Assembly (NCBI GenBank): GCA_036897625.1
Contig: JAYMTA010000794.1
Span: 1 to 24,162, forward strand
Reading direction: 5' to 3'
DNA from: Pelargonium cotyledonis
Lineage: Eukaryota; Streptophyta; Magnoliopsida; Geraniales; Geraniaceae
DNA: 24,162 bases
Made by a program: the position numbers and the translations under genes. Below, one piece after another: positions 10,030-21,192 of this stretch. A model generated the notes under the pieces. It did no database searches, was not told where the DNA came from, and saw only the letters and a list, made by a program, of their open reading frames with translations. The first letter of the stretch is position 1. The number at the start of each line of letters is the position of its first letter.

Positions 10030-10880
10030 CTTGCCGAAGACTCTACACCTATTTCCTCAAGTTCACTAAAATGGCCTAATCGTCTACTGATAAAAATGGA
10101 ACATTAATAAGGTGAGCAGAAAATTCAAACCAAACAAATGGCTTTGATCACGACTAAGTTTTTGGCAGAACCGTAAGAGAATTGAAGAAACTAGTTAAAC
10201 TTTAGTGAATCTGGACACTAATTGATTCTCATTCTTAAGCTATAGAACCAATCAAAGCATCCGCAAGGGACCCTATATTGGCTCTTGATAATGGAAATAA
10301 GTATCTGAGCAAAAAAAAACCTCAAAGTTATAAGAATAATAACAGAATATTTTCAAAAAATGAAATCAATTGCAGATTAAATTTCCATATAACAATTGTG
10401 TCACAATCTTTCATAAACCTTGGCCATCAATAAACAAGCATGAAATTAGACCATTAACTTCTTCCAAAAATATAGATAAATAACAAAAGTTGAAGATTCA
10501 TAGAAGCATTTTCTCAATTTTGAACTATATAACCCAAATGAGAACTCATATGAAACATCAATCAACCACAGCATATTTGATGAATCCGGAAGCAAAATAC
10601 ACATAAAATGTGAATTTTTCAAAACGACGGGTAGAGATAACTTACAGTGCAGAAGATTCTTGAAAACTTTTTCTGCAAGATCAAACAACAGCCAGAAGAA
10701 AGAACCAACTTAAAACCCTAAAATGTGGGTAGGAAAAAAAAAAGGAGAGAAAAAGATGATTCAAGAAATGCGAGTGAGAAGATAGTATTTGGTATTTTGT
10801 CTCTAATTTGTATATGAATTTACAGACTCTGTATATGGTAGGTTTTTAAATTTCTTGGGCAAAGCACAAAAATATATCCA

Positions 10881-10890
10881 TATATATATA
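10881..10890 (-). promoter_or_regulatory. Putative TATA box, SEUSS-like copy 1
   Basis: An alternating TA run on the minus strand is placed so that transcription would start near 10850. A leader exon would run to the good donor CACT|GTAAG at 10646/10645 and then splice to the exon containing the ATG at 10029. Copy 2 has the same arrangement (TATA, short leader exon, 5' UTR intron), which supports it. Confidence 0.4.
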
Positions 10891-11029
10891 CACACAAAAG
10901 CTTCACAATCTTTTCGGCGCTGTGCTCTGAGGCGGTGGAGCGAAGCAGAAACAGTGTACTTGCGGTAACGATTTGAGGACTTCAACATTGACCTTTTAAG
11001 GGTACAATTAACGGTCAAAGAATGTCAAA

Positions 11030-12636
11030 GTCATTTTTTTTTAAGTAAGTCATAAAAATAAAAAAATTAGGGATAATTTGACATGACTTCCGTGTACTTG
11101 TCACATTGTATAATGAATACCCGTAACTTTTTTGTTTTGTAACTTTAAACCATTCTGAACTATCTTTTCTTCAATTAATTTTGACGAAATTTTTCGATAA
11201 GGTCAACTTTAAGATAGTTTATTACAAAATGTGATATATACGTAGTAGTTTAAAATTACAAAAGAAAAAAAAATGATAAGAATGAAAAAATTGATATTTT
11301 AAAATTTTTTTTGTCAAAGTTAAATGATGAAATGGATGTGTCCTTTAGGAGATGACGCAATGGTCAAGTAATTTCATTGTGTCGAGTATGGTGAAGTTTG
11401 AGGTTTATAGGGAAAAGATATCCCTATTGTGTAGCTCAATTCGTTAATGAAAAAAATGAAATGGATGTGATTATGAGAAATAGTTAAAGGTATTCCAAAG
11501 TTATTAAAAAAAGTTTGGGGATATATGAATTGTAAAATATGACAAGTATATAGTATTGGTATATAATTGACCATTTTAAAATTATTCTTAAAAGTTTAAT
11601 AAAAGTAAGAAGAAAATAACTATGTGCTCTTAGAATGCTTCTTTATAATAACAAATAGGGAAAAATACATTTTTTTTTGTCCTAAACTAATTAGTAGCCA
11701 ATTAGGATATTTAAATTTATTTATTTATGTATTCATATATATATTTGGTACAATGGATATTTCACAACACATCATTAAGTTTTAGGACAGAAATTGTTGC
11801 GTCCATTTGGCAATATAGTATTGTTTGGATGAGTAGTGCATTGAATTTAAAATGAAATCTCAAACCAACTATGAGCTAAATAATGGTTTGATTTAGAACA
11901 AGACATATCAATAAGTTGATCATATACACGCGTTAAATTTCAATAATACTCACTCTAACAAATTTATGAGACCGAATTGGACAAAACAGAATGTAATATT
12001 ACGAAGACATACATCAAGCAAATAATGTGAAAGCTAGAATCTAATTACTAAACTTTTGACATGAGAAATGATTTACAAGCACCAAACATCAAACACATGC
12101 AACTCATATAACATCATCAGACCATTGAAAGATTAGTGATTGATGGCAAGCAAATTTGTTCAATAACCACAATGTTTGAAAAAGTCAGAATCTTATGAAA
12201 CAAGTAACCTATTGAATGCAGTCCTCAACTCAACCAAAAAAAAAAAAAAAAAAAAAACTCAACAAGTAACAATAGCTACATGATTGTAAAAGCTGTCAGC
12301 AAACATGAACAATGAGTTCTTATCTTTTAATTTCTCTGAGTTTATTACATGGTGGACACAGAATCCCATATGCATGCCATGAATATAAGCAAGAAGGGTA
12401 CCGAATAATACACACGATCGATAGCAACCAATCTCAACGAAAACTGTACAAACACCACCAAAATCATATCACAACAGTAGGCACTATCAACTTTCACCAT
12501 TACAAGTCATACCATTATACTGTGTTTGGCAGCTTGACATATCAGTCAGCCCTTTCCAGTTAAAGTCACACAATTGCTCTCCCTAGATGCGCTGATCCGC
12601 AAGCCTTGGCTGAATCTATCGATTATCTCTTTTCTC
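11030..12636. other. Intergenic DNA between the two SEUSS-like copies
   Basis: About 1.6 kb, strongly AT-rich, containing the distal promoter of copy 1 and the 3' flank of copy 2. No conserved coding sequence was found; short open frames (such as 12312-12563, plus) have no recognisable motifs and lie in the presumed 3' UTR of copy 2. There is a pure A tract at about 12238-12258. Flanking AACAAGTAAC copies near 12199 and 12263 may be chance or an old target-site duplication. I see no intact transposon. Confidence 0.55.
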
Positions 12637-15600
12637 CTATAAGGAGTTCCACTTGGAGACTAAGTCACGCATCTCTCTCTTTAATCGGGAGTCATTTTGC
12701 TTAGCCAATGATTTCAAGTCACTAGCAGAAGTATAAGAGTGGATGCTGCGTGAAGATGCTGATGGGGAGAAGAAGGGAGAAGAAGGGTTCCTTTGAGCTG
12801 GTGGCGTAGTTGATAATGCTGTGGATGGGATTGGGATTGGGATAGGGCTTGCCCGAGCACGGAGAGAGTTCACATATGATGCCGTAAATTCATCCAACTT
12901 CTCAGGTAACCAAGTTGAGTTCTGCAGCCCATGTTGTTGAGAATTGACACTAGTTTCTGAAGAAAATATAATGAGTCAGTATCAAATCTTAAACTGGTAA
13001 GAAAACAAAAGAGTGTACTCATGAGCAATGGATCCACATATCAATCAAATATTGCAGTCATGCTAATTTCTCGACTGGTTCTATTTTGTCTTCATGAAAT
13101 TGATTGTGCTAGATTTTCATCACAATGATGCCCATTTTATAATAGCAATAATCCAACCCGTATCTAATTATTTTGAACATAACAGAAAAGCGTTGTCTCT
13201 AACCATGACAGGTAAGGCATTGCATTCAGCAGCAGTGCAGAAAAAGGATTATATAGTTCTAAAGCTTTTCAAAATATTTGAATTTGATTTGATTTATTTA
13301 TATATTTGTGCATATAGACATAATAGGCATTTTCCAATATAGGTTTATTTAAGAACTCTGCTAATCAATTTGGAAATAAAAACAAATGGAAGTATGGAAC
13401 AGCAAAATGAGAATGGAAAGTAGAAAACAACTTACCCGTTGAGGAATTCCAGTGGGAGGAGAGAGTTTTATGCTGAGATGATGGTTGTCGTTGGAATTGT
13501 GCAGGATACCGTTTGACATATTCAGCAGCTGATGATTCCAAGAGACTTTTGGAAACAACAGAAGGATTATTGGACGAGGATGATGGTTGCCGTTGAAATT
13601 GAGATTGTGCAGGTGGCTTCCGTACAGTGATTTGGTATGGAGCAGTTGATGATGTCAATTTACCCTTAGAAGCAGAGGGATTGTTGGACGAGGATGGTGG
13701 TTGGGACATGAAGTGTGTGGAAGGGTTCCCTTGAGCTGGTGACATGATTGAGTGCTCTGGATATGGGATTGGGACTGGTGTCGCAGCACCGAGACAGTTG
13801 GGAATCTGAATTTCACTCGAAAAATTGCTGTCGAGAGTGGTTGCAGAGTTACAAGTGGGCATCATTCCATGGGTGGTTAAATTCATAATATCATTGCTCA
13901 CTGATGCAACATTTGCATGTCGATCATCATTCGCATTCTGTCCCATAAATGTCTGCTTCTCCTCAGGTTTCTGAGCATCCTTTTGCAGTTTATAATCGGC
14001 AAAACTTTCGGCGAAGTTACAAATGGGCACCATTCCATGGGTGGTTAAATTCATAATATCATTGCTCATTGATGCAACATTTGCAAATCGATCATCATTC
14101 GCATTCTGTCCCATATATGTCTGCTTCTCCTCAGATTTCTGAGCATCCTTTTGCAGTTTATAATCGGCAAAACTTTCTGCAGAAAATATATTGAGTCATC
14201 ATCTTATGGTAAACTAACAATAATGCAAATAATATGCTAATGATTTATGTAGCCACACTACAATCATATTTAGTACACATGCTAAGATGCTAACTTTTTT
14301 TTTCTTTGAGTAAGTTTTGGTTGGTTCTAAATAGAAAGAGCAATGAACTTATGAAAATAATAAATTATAAAAGCCTTCTTTTGTGTTCAAGAAAAAGAAA
14401 ATGGCAAAATGTACCCATGTCTAACATACATTATAGGTTTTCCTGTACTAGAAAGCAATTGCTGTAAGAAGTAATGCAGTTATTTTTTATGAATAAGTCC
14501 TCACAATATGAATGAACATCAAAGGAGCTTCAAGAAGAACCAAGCGCTTTATATCAAGTGAAAACATTTATTCAACAGCTTGCAGAAAAATATTGTAATT
14601 CAAATCTCTTAGAAGGAGTCCCACAAAATACAATAATCAGATTAAATATCTATGCAGATGAGAATAATAGGCCTTTCCCAGATAACACTTCAAGAACCAT
14701 GCGCATAATGAAGGAATAAAAAAGAAAAGAAATTGTAAATGTAGATAGAAGATATAAAACAACTCACCCAAAGGCCCCTTTCCTATCTTTTGGCTATAGT
14801 CAATCACATCCCTCATTCTACAAACTGTATCTGCAGTCTGCAATCCACCAGCAAAATACGTTGAAAAGGCTACTAGTTAAAAAATATCTACCTGGATAGT
14901 GCATTTGAAATTCATTTGAGCACATAGCTAAAGAAGATGTTACTTACAAGCTATTTCGCATCTTCGCTCCATGCATCGATAATGGATTATTAAATTTACT
15001 TCTAAAGTAAAGTAAACAAAATCTTCACAATACAAGATTTACAGTAAAATTATCCAGCTTTCCAGTATGAATTATTTATGCACATTAACCTCCAACATTC
15101 AGCAAGTAGTTAGTAATCCGTGTAATAAGTGCACATTTCTCATACTTGACCACATTTGATGTTGGAAACAACATGTGAATTTTGTCACACGTTTGGTAGA
15201 AAGAAAAGGGTGGTGCTCGTCAAGTCGTGTACAGTAGACTTCACGGAATGTGTCCTGCCGAATACAACAGTAGTCCATGATAAAGTTAATAATGTTAGTA
15301 GTACAGCATAAGGTCAATGCACAAGCAGTTCATCAGTGTGTGAATGGCCACTTTGCAGTCTGGATATGAATAACCATATATAGTAAATCTGGACTCTGCA
15401 GTAATCAAGAGGAAACCATATAGATGCAATAAATAAAGTCATAATACCTGAATGCACCGCATATAGGGCTTCATATATCCAAAATCAGAGAGTTCAGGTA
15501 CCTCAAAAGCATTTTTTAATCGACTAGAGGATTCAACAAACCTGGAAAAAAAGAAAACTACATATGCTGGTTAATGAACAAAAGCAGCAGTTTCCATAAA

Positions 15601-18417
15601 ATTTAACCAATCCAGATGCAATCATCGAATAGCCAAGAAGACAAATCTTGCCGAATGTGATGACAAAGAAACAAACTGCATCCCTCATATGAAAGTGAAA
15701 AAGAGATTGATGCAAGGAATCTGATTTAATTTAACATTTTATCACCAACTTATAACTAAATCATTGGAAGATCCACGAGGCATTTGAATAAACAAAGTAG
15801 TATTACAGCTTGGGATTATGCTAATAAGCTACAAGATAATAACTCACATATTAGCGCTCATTTGTTGATCTTGCACAGTTTGGTTGGATGATGAATGAGT
15901 GGAGACTTTATATTTCCTCACTGCAGCTCCAAGCTCACAAACCTAAAAATATAGATTTCAATAAACAGCTACAAAAATAACACTCTTATTTTTGTTTCAG
16001 TAGTACCTTTGTCATAGCATCTTTATAAAACTGATAAGGAATGTATTGGAACTCATATCCAAACTCATACCTCTTTATAAAACTGACTCACTTATCTTGG
16101 AGTTCAAAATTATAAGTGACAATGACATAGTGTCTCCTTTTACGATATTGGTCGGATAGATCAACCGTTAATATAATCCTTACACCCCATTAAGTGGCAT
16201 GGTTGACTTTTGAATGTCAACTGAACCAAACCCTGACCATTTACGGAAAAAATATATATATTATATTGAATCACAACAGCCACCACCGCAGGGTAGGCTA
16301 CATAATATACATTAATGTTTGAAAATGTAACTTTATTCTAATCTAGAAACTTAAGATTTTAAGTGGAGGGTCCAACTATTTTACCACCAATCTTCCTATT
16401 AAAAAAAAAAAAAAATCTATTTTACCACCAATCTTAAACTGTACTCCTTGTGGGGAACTTCAACAGAATAGTTTAGACTGAATATTTTGTACTTTCAAAT
16501 CCTATACCTCAAATTAAACTGATGTTATAAAAAAGTAATAGTCAATACTTTGTCCAGTTTGCTTTTAAAAAGTCAACTATGCCACATACAATAGGCTGGA
16601 GTGATGATTTGAAGTTTTTATTTATACCATATTAAAAGTCAACTACAAAAGTCTAAGTCTCCAAAGACTCCATAGAAAATACTGAGAACAAGATCATCCA
16701 CCTGAGGTTGTATTGACATTTTAGGAATAAGCACCTCATGACCTCGTGCACAAAATTCCCAAGAGAAAATCTAGCAAGAAAGAATAAAGTAAAAAATCAA
16801 CCAATTTTAAGATGTTAAAAAAGTTTATTTCGTTATTGGATGCATGCCAATTAACAACTCCCAACCTTGAAATCTGGAGAAAACTTAATACGCAGTTGGC
16901 CACTATGAACTACACGTAGATGCTCAAAAACACTTTCTTTTTTGGTTTCTTCAAAGATAAAAACAGTATAACCAGATGCACTATGTACTTGAGGCACGTC
17001 AACATAAAGAAGTTCTTCTGTGGTGCCACAATCATACTTCACTTTAAACAGTCTCGGCAAAGCCTCAACAGTCATTTCTGTAAGTACAACAAAATCAAAA
17101 TCAGTTTTCAATTATGGAAATTGTGAACAATGGAACATATTATTTACTCAATACAAGTCTTCATTTCAAAGACAACTAACGAAGGATACACTGCCCTAAG
17201 GTTTTGCCCATTGTTTTGCTATCTGTTTATGGTACGGACTAAGGACTAATGATAATGATAATTTTCCTCTACCCATTATATTTTTAAAGGAAAACTTCAA
17301 AATAAACTGCATAGTTTGTTACAAGGATCTCCCCAATTGCCAAAGTACACTTGATTTGAAACTTCTGAAAATATAGGGAAAGAAAAGAATGATGAACAAG
17401 TTACTTGGGAAATTGATTTTTTTCATTAAACCTTTCCAAGCTGCACAGAGCATTTCAAATTTTAAAACCATGAGACAAGAAATACAAGCATTATGAATGT
17501 CTAGTCATGTAAAAATGCCGTCATGACGGCTATGTTAGTTAATGAAGCAGTTAATGGCATTTAATGAGACACGACACAAGGGTGTACCTAATCATGAGTA
17601 ACAAATTGAGTAAAACTAGAAAAGAAAAATATCTATGATTTAAAGTAAATAATGTACCGTAACCATAACTGGGCTTGCAATTGCATAATCTGCACTTCCA
17701 TGTATCCTAGGGAAAAACAACGTTGTTAAGATTCTAATACCCATCAACACTAACAAGAAGGAAACCCATAAAACTTGTTGACAAAATCAAAATTCTATAT
17801 TTAATTTAATATCAATTGCAGCATGAAACTTAAGAGTGTGCCCAAGGAGAGAAACCAAAACCAGTAGTAAATAGACACATACTAAAATTCAGAGTTCTGG
17901 AGTAAAGTTTGTTTAGATTCCAATTTTCCTACACCAGAGAGTTAAAACAGAAATGCTCCAAAGATGCATTTTTATCAAACATTAATGGATGACAAAAATA
18001 GTCCATTTAATATATACGCGAGATATTATGCAAACATTCCCAAGCCTACCCTATCTCAAACAACTTTTAATAAATTAATTTTGCACAAAAGCACACCTGA
18101 CGGTATATACCAAATTGTTTTTTGTCATTTGGTATGTAATGTGAAATACACAATCTCTTCTTGGCATTTGGAGTGAAAAACTCAGCTACAAAGTTGGTCC
18201 AGAATTCAATATTGTTATCCTGCAGAAAATTCATTATCACAACCAGACCAATTATTCACTGAGGACAAAAGGATAAATACTGTTACAATCTTACATTTGG
18301 CCTCTCCCGCTGGCGATCCCTAAATTGAGCCAAACGCTTAGCACATTTGTTATATCGGGTTGTAAGTGAATCAAGAAGAGCTTTTTTATTTGAATTTGGC
18401 GGCCCTGATTGCACCAT
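12637..18417 (-). CDS. SEUSS-like LDB-domain protein, copy 2, lacking the Gln-rich N-terminus
   Basis: Tandem paralogue of copy 1. Minus-strand exons: 18417-18295, 18219-18097, 17706-17658, 17077-16866, 16770-16702, 15942-15848, 15541-15448, 14837-14768, 14176-13436 and 12956-12637. They encode 631 aa with consistent phases. Exon 1 (41 aa) starts MVQSGPPNSN, close to the SEUSS start MVPSEPPNP, and runs directly into KCAKRLAQFRDRQRERPN, matching the end of copy 1's Gln-rich exon; the 250 or so residues between are absent. The LDB-type domain (about 20-278) is complete: FWTNFVAEFFTPNAKKR, LCNCKPSYGYE, ALPRLFKVKYDCGTTEELLY, FEHLRVVHSGQLRIKFSPDF, SWEFCARGHEVLIP. The tail (279-631) is Ser/Pro/Asn-rich and holds a 56-residue tandem repeat, Ser-rich repeats and an extra terminal exon ending MRDLVSKWNSL. 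Copy 2 departs from SEUSS at more sites than copy 1. No stop interrupts it, so it is probably functional, though its role is unknown. Confidence 0.87.
13466..13712 (-). repeat. Ser/Gln-rich internal repeats in copy 2 exon 9
   Basis: The coding strand repeats a segment with the core QFQRQPSSSSNNPS. Matching cores begin at 13477, 13579 and 13693, giving spacings of 102 and 114 nt, both multiples of three. The third core is more diverged (SQPPSSSNNPSA). The frame stays open, so the repeats lengthen a disordered tail. Confidence 0.75.
13846..14181 (-). repeat. 168-bp in-frame tandem duplication in copy 2 exon 9
   Basis: Two adjacent units, about 13846-14013 and 14014-14181, line up base for base at an offset of exactly 168 nt (56 codons) with only scattered substitutions. 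Each encodes FADYKLQKDAQK, then MGQNANDDR, then NDIMNLTTHGM. The outer unit begins right at the exon's splice acceptor (14177). High identity suggests a recent event. Copy 1 has one counterpart (IGQNMNGRQVNA, SRSSHGMMPTC). Confidence 0.9.
15943..16701. other. Expanded intron 5 of copy 2 with inserted material
   Basis: This intron is 759 bp, while the matching intron of copy 1 (7668-7428) is 241 bp. The extra DNA at about 16000-16650 contains repeated CTCTTTATAAAACTGA-like stretches near 16019 and 16071 and a 19-bp direct repeat around a poly(A) tract (16376-16435). It looks like accumulated insertions, but I could not name an element family. Confidence 0.55.
16376..16435. repeat. 19-bp perfect direct repeats flanking a poly(A) tract
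   Basis: The 19-mer CTATTTTACCACCAATCTT occurs at 16376-16394 and again at 16417-16435, separated by 22 nt that are mostly A. Long perfect direct repeats around an A-run are what target-primed retroposition leaves. Here the insert is little more than a tail. Confidence 0.8.
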
Positions 18418-18986
18418 CTTGCAAAAAGCTTACTATCTCACCAAGTTCACTAAAATAGCCTGATTCGGTAGCAGTTCTGAGGCCAACACAGGTATCTGAA
18501 TGTACAAAGAAATTTGAACATAAAATCCAAACCAAATAAATAGCCCAGATCACAATAAGGTTATGGAAAGAAACCTCAAAGAACCAGAACAAAATGACAC
18601 AAAGCCCAAATTTCAAGAACATAAAATCCAACAAACTGCAACATGAATGTCAAATGTTTCCACAAACAAGATCAATAACTGGTCTTCAAATTCCAAAAAT
18701 ATGATATCAACGAATGAACAATTTGAGATACAATCTTTAAGGGCCATGAACCATTCTTCACCAAAACCCACAGTCCAATTAACAATTTTAAACCCCAAAA
18801 AAGAAAAGAAAAGAAAAAAAGATTCATAAACTTGTGTTCTTTATTCAGTACCATTTTGACCAGAAGCAAGTAATCGACAGAAACCCCCAACACCCATTCT
18901 CATTCCATTAGTTTCTCAGCAACCCAAAACAAAATAAAACAAATCCAACAAATGAGAACCCATATTTCAATGATATGTGACTTTTC

Positions 18987-19011
18987 AGAGAGAGAGAGAG
19001 AGAGAGAGAGG
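18987..19011. repeat. (GA)n microsatellite next to the 5' UTR donor of copy 2
   Basis: Reads (CT)n on the coding strand and begins about seven bases inside the 5' UTR intron, just past the likely donor CCT|GTAAGCC at 19018/19017. It is an unbroken dinucleotide tract of roughly a dozen units. Confidence 0.85.
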
Positions 19012-19125
19012 GCTTACAGGAGAGGCAGAGATGGAGATCTGGAAATTTTGGCGCAAAACGAAACAAAACCCAGTGATGGAGATCTGAAAATTGAAAGCAG
19101 AAAGGAAAATGATGATGATATCGTC

Positions 19126-19133
19126 TATATATA
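19126..19133 (-). promoter_or_regulatory. Putative TATA box, SEUSS-like copy 2
   Basis: TATATATA on the minus strand predicts a start near 19100. The leader exon of about 80 nt would end at donor 19018 and splice to the exon bearing ATG 18417, across a 5' UTR intron of about 0.5 kb. Sequence just upstream of both ATGs is conserved between copies (TTTTAGTGAACTTG). Confidence 0.45.
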
Positions 19134-19179
19134 CATATGTTCTCTTTCTCACTACTCTACTTCACAACACTAGTAACGG

Positions 19180-21192
19180 TTATGATTGCGGACGCCAAAA
19201 TTTATTTTTTTTTTAAATGGGTAAAATATTTTTAGGTCCCTGAAACTGTTTTCATTTGTGAGTTGGCTCTTATTTAATATTTTCATTTATTTTGATTCTG
19301 GACTTACTATTTTTTTATATTTTACTCCTACTCACTTGTAATAGCCGGTTTTGGCTGACAACTTAGACGGGCCGTCCACGTCACCACTGCCATGTAACCT
19401 TTTTTCGCCATGTCAGACATGAATCACATGAGTGGCAAAACACAACACTACAAAAAAGTCGATGCCGTCCAGACTCATCTTTGAAAATTTCAATCGAATT
19501 TGGTGATCACTATCCAACATAAGCGTTGAGATTAAAACTTTTACAATGAACCAAATCGTTATTTTTTTGAGTATATCAATTCATGGACTCCTCCCCAAAT
19601 ACTTCCTCAGTTTGCGATATGTACGGCTTAGCCCGCTCTTCGAGTCGGTGAACCGGATTGTTAGGCCTTTGAGTGCGTTTCATGTAAATAATTACTATTT
19701 TCCCATCTAGCAATAAGTAAATTGTACTAGATATGATAAAAGCAATTAAATGAATAAGGATGTAATTATAAATTAGTCTTAATAATCAGTTGAACGTGTT
19801 GCGACGTGTCGTGCCAATCATGTTCAATAGTGTATGTCAAATGTGTTGGTTCTTGTTTGTGTCAGCTATGATGTGTCGTCTCAGCACGATCAATTTAGTT
19901 ATTGTGTGAAACGTGTTGTGCTCGTGTGTTGTATTTTTAATCTTGTTGGATCATGTAACACGATTGCTAAATGTGTCGAGTTGTTGGATCGTGCAACACA
20001 CATACACAAATTGTCACCGAGTGTGTATTGTCGACGCACATTTTCTACTATGACTTCACTTTCCTAATTCATCTTACTTGCTTCCTCCTTGGGATAGTCC
20101 GAGGTGGAGATATTTTGGTTGTACCACCTTTGGACCTATTCGAGCTTTAATTTGTTCGGTCTCTGAGTGTACGTATCTAATCATTCCTAGGTATAAGGGC
20201 TCCTCCCTTGACTTTCTCGGGAGGGTCCTTGTCCTTGATATGTTCGGCTTGGTTAGATCTATTGATCAAATTTGGCGATCTCTATCCAACATAAGTGTTG
20301 AGGTTAATACATTTTACAATGAACCAAACCGTTATTTCTTTGAGTATATCAATTCATGGACTCCTCCCCAAAGCTTGTTCAAACTACTTCCTCAGTTCGT
20401 TTAGGAGGGCCCTTGTTTGCAACAGCCCGCTCTTCGAAGGACGGTGATCATCCCCTAGCAGGTGCAAGATTGGATGAAAACATTTTTTAATGAACCGGAT
20501 TGTTCAACCTTCGACCCCTTTAATCATTCCTAGGTCCATGAGCTCCTCCATAGTCTTGCTCAGGCTTCTTCCTACAAAACATTATGGTTCAATCATATGG
20601 AAACATTATAGTTGTCACATTTTCTCTTGGTCTGCTGAATGTTAAAGGAGTATTTGTCCTTACCTTGTTATCTTCATTTTTGAACTGATAGAGCATTCTA
20701 ATCCACGACACACATCGACAAAGTTCATCTCAAATTTCTCAGAATCCACGACAAACCACCACAATCTAAACATAACCCATCACATATTTCAAATACCTTA
20801 AACTGAGACCAAAGGCTCAGAAAAACGGTCTTTTAAATAATGTAACTTCACCATAAATTATATGTACATTCACAAAACACATCGGAAGAAATTATTCACC
20901 AAAACGACGATAGTAAAGAGAAACAAGTTCAAAAGAACAAACATAGTATCAAATAGTATTATGATAAATTAGCATAATTATGTCCGAAAACTATCCACAC
21001 AATCGCTCCTAAAAATTAGAATAGTCATCATACACATGTTCCATTTATGCTTATTTGGTTGATAAGCAAGTGTACGTGTCTTGAACCATTGAGAAGTCCC
21101 CCAAGGGACCCTAATATTATAGCTTAATATACTATTACCTAATAATATTCTCCTAACCCTAACAAAGACTCGATATATCAGCTCAGTTGAGT
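19180..21192. repeat. Gene-poor region with diverged repeats
   Basis: About 2 kb without a recognisable gene. At 19230-19450 there is a GTCCCTGAAACTGTTTTC...ACGTCACCACTGCCATGT type sequence, resembling widespread plant MITE-like intergenic repeats (recalled, not matched). At about 19795-20040 many GTGTTGTG/GTGTCG words recur, another common dispersed-repeat signature. A segment of roughly 160 bp occurs twice in direct orientation, at about 19491-19655 and 20262-20450, with a weaker third match at 20480-20570. The frame 20078-20404 (plus, 108 codons) spans one copy and matches nothing I know, so I do not call it a gene. 20580-21190 is AT-rich with nothing recognisable. Confidence 0.5.

Noticed and set aside
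12230-12275. Retroposon insertion at the A tract
   Set aside because: The flanking direct repeat is only about 10 nt and loosely placed; slippage of a simple A-run explains it equally well.
12312-12563. 83-codon plus-strand frame downstream of SEUSS-like copy 2
   Set aside because: Low-complexity His/Tyr-rich translation of AT-rich DNA in the presumed 3' UTR; no conservation visible.
13094-13342. 82-codon plus-strand frame between exons 9 and 10 of copy 2
   Set aside because: It lies inside the intron on the opposite strand and has no family resemblance.
20078-20404. 108-codon plus-strand frame as a possible gene
   Set aside because: It covers one copy of a locally repeated segment, has no recognisable domain and no splice or promoter context.
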